Assembly: GCA_947449735.1 (NCBI GenBank)
Contig: CANFTB010000004.1
Location: 62,001-126,000 of the forward strand
Length of the DNA: 64,000 bases
Reading direction: 5' to 3'
Source of the DNA: Chthoniobacteraceae bacterium
Lineage (GTDB): Bacteria > Verrucomicrobiota > Verrucomicrobiia > Chthoniobacterales > Chthoniobacteraceae
Below are positions 61,256 to 64,000 of the stretch, one piece after another. The notes beneath the pieces were generated by a model. That model was not told the origin of the DNA. It ran no database searches and worked only from the letters and a program-made list of their open reading frames with translations. Each line of letters opens with the position of its first letter. The first letter of the stretch is position 1. The position numbers were made by a program, and so were the translations under genes.

Positions 61256-63463
61256 TTAGGCCCTGATTTCCCGCAGCATCTGTTCGTTGGTCGGAAACTT
61301 CTTGAGATAAAACAGCAGCCTTTCGATGGCGTCCAGCGGGCGGCAGCCTGAAAGACCGCGGCGCAGGAAGTGGATTTTCTGCAGCGTGTCGGCGGGGATC
61401 AGCAGCTCTTCGCGCCGGGTGCCGGACTGGAAGATGTCCACGGCCGGGTAGATGCGCTGTTCTGCAACCTTGCGGTCCAGGACGAGTTCCATGTTTCCCG
61501 TGCCCTTGAATTCCTGGAAAATGATCTCGTCCATGCGGCTGCCGGTATCGATGAGGGCGGTGGCGATGATGGTCAGCGAGCCTGCCTCCTCGGTGTTGCG
61601 GGCCGCGGCGAAGAGCTTTCTTGGCATTTCCATCGCGCGCGCGTCCATGCCGCCCGACATGGTGCGGCCTCCGTTGGTGAGAGCGTTGTTGAACGCGCGT
61701 CCGAGCCGCGTGATGGAGTCGAGCAGGATGAACACGTCCCGTCCCGATTCCACGAGACGCTTGGCGCGTTCGATGGCGAGTTCTGCGATGCGGGTGTGGC
61801 TGCGCACATCCATGTCGTTGGAGCTCGCCATGATTTCGGCATTGGGAACGGTGTGGCGGATTTCGGTCACCTCCTCGGGCCGTTCGTCGACGAGCAGCAT
61901 GATGAGCTTCACCTCGGGGTGGTTTTTCATCATGGCGTCGGCAATATGCTGCAGGAGGGTGGTTTTGCCTGTGCGCGGCTGTGCGACGATGAGGCCGCGC
62001 TGGCCTTTTCCAATGGGGGCGATCATGTCCAACACCCTGGTCGTGTAGCGTTCCGAGGTGGTGGCCATCATCAGCGGCTCATTCGGATTGATGACCGTAA
62101 GCTCGTCAAACATCGGCTGCCGGCAGGAGGCGCTCGGTTCGTCTCCGTTCACGGATTCGATCTCGTGCATCTGCTGGCCCCGGCCGCTTTTGCGCACCGT
62201 TCCCTTGATCCACTGGCCGTCTCTCAAATTGAATCGGCGCACCATTTCCGGGGACACAAAAATGTCAGCGGGGCTCTGCGCAAAGTTGCGCTGCGGGTCG
62301 CGGAGGAAGCCGAATCCTTTGCCGGATATTTCGATGATGCCTTCTCCCGGAAAGAGCTCGTCCGGGGTGGGGGGCGGCAGCTCGCGGGAGGAATCCTGGC
62401 GTCCGTCGTGCCTTGCGTCATGGCGTCCGTCATGGCGGCCGTCATGGCGGCCTTCCGACTGCGGACGGTCGTGGGAATTTGACGAGTCGTCGCGGCGGTC
62501 TCCGCGGCGCCGGTCGTTGCGTCCGCGTTTGCGGTCATGGCGATCGTGCCTGTCGTGGGAACGCTCGCCAGGGCGGGCATCTTGGCGGGGGGCGTCCGAG
62601 TATCCTTGTTCGTGCGGCGCCCGGTCCCTGCGCTCGGGGGCTTGATGGGATTGCTGAGACTGCTGGTGCTGGCGGGGAGTGTTTTCGTGACGCTGAGACT
62701 GCGCATGCTGGGGGTGCGGCGCGTGGCGGTTCTCGTGAGCCGCTGCCCTGATGGCGGCTGCCTGCTGGGCGTTGGCATCGACCGCCAGCGGAGCGGGTTT
62801 GCCTTCCTGCTCCATTTGTTTGGCGATGTGCAGCGGCACGTAAACCGGGTAGGGTTTACGCACGGCTTCAACCGGCGAGCCAGACTGTTCCTGTGGCTCG
62901 GCGGCCCTTCTTGAATCCCTTGGTCGCCAGACCTCGTAACCGTCTCCATCAGCAGCAGCAGGGGTGGGAGTATGGGGCGCAGCAGGACTCGGTTGCAGCG
63001 TTTCGGCTGCGGGCTCCTGAGTTTTTTTCTGCCGGGATCTCGGGCTTTTCTTTGCAGGTTCGGCCTGCTGAGTGTCTGCTGTCGGCGCCGCCACCGCGGT
63101 CAAATTTTCGGTTGAAGCGGCCGACTTTTTGCGCGGCGGTTTGGGAGCAGGCGCTTTGGCTGCGAAGTTCTCTTCCTTGCTGGAATCTTCCTTAACGGAA
63201 GGCGTCCGTTGTTTTCTCGGCGCTTTGTAGACGTCTGCCGGAGTGTGCGGGACGGACGCGAGCAGACCGGCTTCCTCAGGCGCTTGTGCGGGGGCCTTGC
63301 GCCGTACGGCGCGCTTTTTAGGAGCGGCATCCGGGGGGACGGATGCCTTCGGGAGGGTTTCGGTTTGAGTGCCCTGCGCAGCCGCCGGAATTGCTTTGCG
63401 ACGGCTGATTTTTTTCGGGGTGGCGGCGGCTTCCTGCGGAAGCTCGGTCTTGGTCTCTGTCAT
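61256..63463 (-). CDS. rho: transcription termination factor Rho with very long N-terminus
   Basis: Rho is a hexameric RNA helicase that ends transcription. The conserved part starts at about residue 370 with PDELFPGEGIIEISGKGFGFLRDP, the primary RNA-binding fold. The ATPase has Walker A AQPRTGKTT near residue 497 and MLLVDERPEEVT after it. The conserved end is GCRPLDAIERLLFYLKKFPTN. E. coli Rho is 419 residues; this one is 735 because of an N-terminal extension of about 320 residues. The extension is rich in Lys/Pro/Ala first and in His/Arg/Asp/Gln later (GRHDGRHDARHDGRQD). It probably adds RNA contacts or phase separation, as in other long Rho proteins. It faces the lipoprotein gene. Its promoter must lie in the non-coding region to the right. 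Confidence 0.97.
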   Translation of the reverse strand: MTETKTELPQEAAATPKKISRRKAIPAAAQGTQTETLPKASVPPDAAPKKRAVRRKAPAQAPEEAGLLASVPHTPADVYKAPRKQRTPSVKEDSSKEENFAAKAPAPKPPRKKSAASTENLTAVAAPTADTQQAEPAKKSPRSRQKKTQEPAAETLQPSPAAPHTPTPAAADGDGYEVWRPRDSRRAAEPQEQSGSPVEAVRKPYPVYVPLHIAKQMEQEGKPAPLAVDANAQQAAAIRAAAHENRHAPHPQHAQSQRHENTPRQHQQSQQSHQAPERRDRAPHEQGYSDAPRQDARPGERSHDRHDRHDRKRGRNDRRRGDRRDDSSNSHDRPQSEGRHDGRHDGRHDARHDGRQDSSRELPPPTPDELFPGEGIIEISGKGFGFLRDPQRNFAQSPADIFVSPEMVRRFNLRDGQWIKGTVRKSGRGQQMHEIESVNGDEPSASCRQPMFDELTVINPNEPLMMATTSERYTTRVLDMIAPIGKGQRGLIVAQPRTGKTTLLQHIADAMMKNHPEVKLIMLLVDERPEEVTEIRHTVPNAEIMASSNDMDVRSHTRIAELAIERAKRLVESGRDVFILLDSITRLGRAFNNALTNGGRTMSGGMDARAMEMPRKLFAAARNTEEAGSLTIIATALIDTGSRMDEIIFQEFKGTGNMELVLDRKVAEQRIYPAVDIFQSGTRREELLIPADTLQKIHFLRRGLSGCRPLDAIERLLFYLKKFPTNEQMLREIRA
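62417..62452. repeat. 12-bp tandem repeats in the rho N-terminal extension
   Basis: Three adjacent 12-bp units (GTCATGGCGTCC, then GTCATGGCGGCC twice) with a degenerate fourth before them (62405-62416) encode the His/Arg/Asp repeat in Rho. The unit length keeps the frame, so the tract can change length without disrupting the protein. Confidence 0.7.
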
Positions 63464-64000
63464 TTGGTAAATTTATTAAAAGTCAGCCGAGGCCGGGGCT
63501 TGGGGCTCCTTCGGCCGCCTGCGGGGGGGCTTTGTTTGTTTGCTTGGGCTGGCTTTTCCTTGAAGGTTTCCCTCTCACTTGGAGGTTTCCTTCTCAATCT
63601 CCCGCCCCCTTGACGGTTGAGGAACCAGAGCTGGGAGCGGCGGCTTTTGGGAACAATTGGGTCGGGGCTAGGGACTGTCTTGCGTCGATCGCTTGAAAAA
63701 AAGGGGAATTCGGACCGGCCGTCCGGTGCAGGGACTTCAGCTCCAAAGAGATGTTTCGAAAACAGTCGCTTTAAAACCTGTCCGTCTGCGGTGCGCAGCG
63801 TGCGATTTGCTCTTATGCAAAATACATTACTGGAAGGAATGCCTGTTTAGGCCTGGCCCCGGAAGCGGACTGTTACGCCTTTCATCGGCGGAATAAGCCA
63901 CAAATTTTCAGTCCCTTTTCCTGAAGGTTCCTTGGATCTTGCCCTGAATGCCGCCACCCATAGAGGCGGGTACTCAAAGTTCGAAGTTCAAAGTTCCAAG
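63464..64000. other. 537-bp non-coding tail to the window edge, upstream of rho
   Basis: No convincing gene is seen here. A plus-strand open frame (63617-63850) has an unlikely composition and no ribosome site. The part next to rho is AT-rich (63470-63480) and may hold its leader. Repeated GGTTTCC-like words occur at 63565-63590. The region probably contains the rho promoter and the beginning of another unit beyond the edge. Confidence 0.5.
63975..64000. repeat. short tandem heptamer repeat at the right edge
   Basis: CAAAGTT, CGAAGTT and CAAAGTT follow each other directly and continue CCAAG to the window end, so at least 3.6 units of a 7-bp repeat are present and the array may continue outside. 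Confidence 0.7.

Noticed and set aside
63617..63850. A 77-codon plus-strand open frame upstream of rho
   Set aside because: No ribosome site, no motif and an Arg/Ser-rich random-looking composition.
1..64000. tRNA, rRNA, CRISPR array, insertion sequence or prophage
   Set aside because: Gaps between genes were read for cloverleaf arms, repeats with spacers, transposase motifs and phage genes; none was convincing. A covariance-model or IS database search would be needed to exclude them fully.

Overview
The window looks like a chromosomal segment of a Gram-negative member of the Verrucomicrobiota, probably Opitutae-like; this is inferred from gene content, not from a marker-gene phylogeny. The pointers are a PSD1-type (DUF1549/DUF1553) / pre-peptidase-domain / WD40-cytochrome / DUF1501 operon of the kind found in Planctomycetes and Verrucomicrobia, lipopolysaccharide heptose and LptE genes that imply an outer membrane, a Rho factor with a very long charged N-terminus, Gfo/Idh proteins with twin-arginine leaders, and GC-rich DNA with few strong Shine-Dalgarno sites. 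No rRNA, tRNA, CRISPR array, insertion sequence or phage gene was seen. Coding density is high and codon use looks even throughout.

Layout. 1-1.0 kb: 3' end of carB. 1.2-6.9 kb (minus): an envelope block with rsmI, lptE, a BamD-like TPR protein, gmhB, heptose-7-phosphate kinase, a deoxyhypusine-synthase-like protein and a small membrane protein. 7.1-10.7 kb (minus): a 1216-residue ABCG-type transporter with a TerB-like N-terminus. 11.0-14.2 kb: ftsH, a VF530-type protein and a spermidine-synthase-like methyltransferase. 14.4-20.5 kb (minus): a TolC/MacA/MacB-type tripartite efflux operon. 20.6-24.6 kb (minus): secA, pyrE, ridA. 24.8-31.4 kb (mostly plus): argG, a small coiled-coil protein (minus), a HAD phosphatase coupled to a maltokinase-like kinase, pyrD, a Spy-like periplasmic protein and a CobW-type GTPase. 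31.4-40.2 kb (minus): the four-gene PSD1/DUF1501 operon. 40.4-43.6 kb: a Gfo/Idh oxidoreductase and two SDR dehydrogenases. 43.7-48.3 kb: a secreted metzincin and a secreted cyclophilin fusion, convergent with overlapping stop codons. 48.4-54.4 kb: DUF2851, a uronate-isomerase-like enzyme, an EamA transporter, two small proteins and mqo. 54.6-58.6 kb: an SGNH hydrolase and a squalene-hopene-cyclase-like gene coupled to a single-barrel prenyltransferase-like gene. 58.6-61.1 kb: divergent mntH and mntR with a candidate operator between them, plus a lipoprotein. 61.3-63.5 kb: rho, followed by a non-coding tail to the window edge.

How the genes work together. Much of the window is housekeeping: pyrimidine synthesis (carB, pyrE, pyrD), arginine synthesis (argG), secretion and quality control (secA, ftsH), transcription termination (rho), the TCA cycle (mqo) and envelope building (heptose genes, lptE, BamD-like). 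Around 31-56 kb the content turns to secreted or periplasmic catabolic functions typical of polymer-degrading Verrucomicrobia.

The least explained items are the TerB/ABCG fusion, the cytochrome-like operon with a CX4CH motif, the cyclase/prenyltransferase-like pair, the deoxyhypusine-synthase-like protein in the heptose cluster, and a 120-bp palindromic repeat found twice, each time between convergent genes. No single element is clearly a new defence or mobile system.
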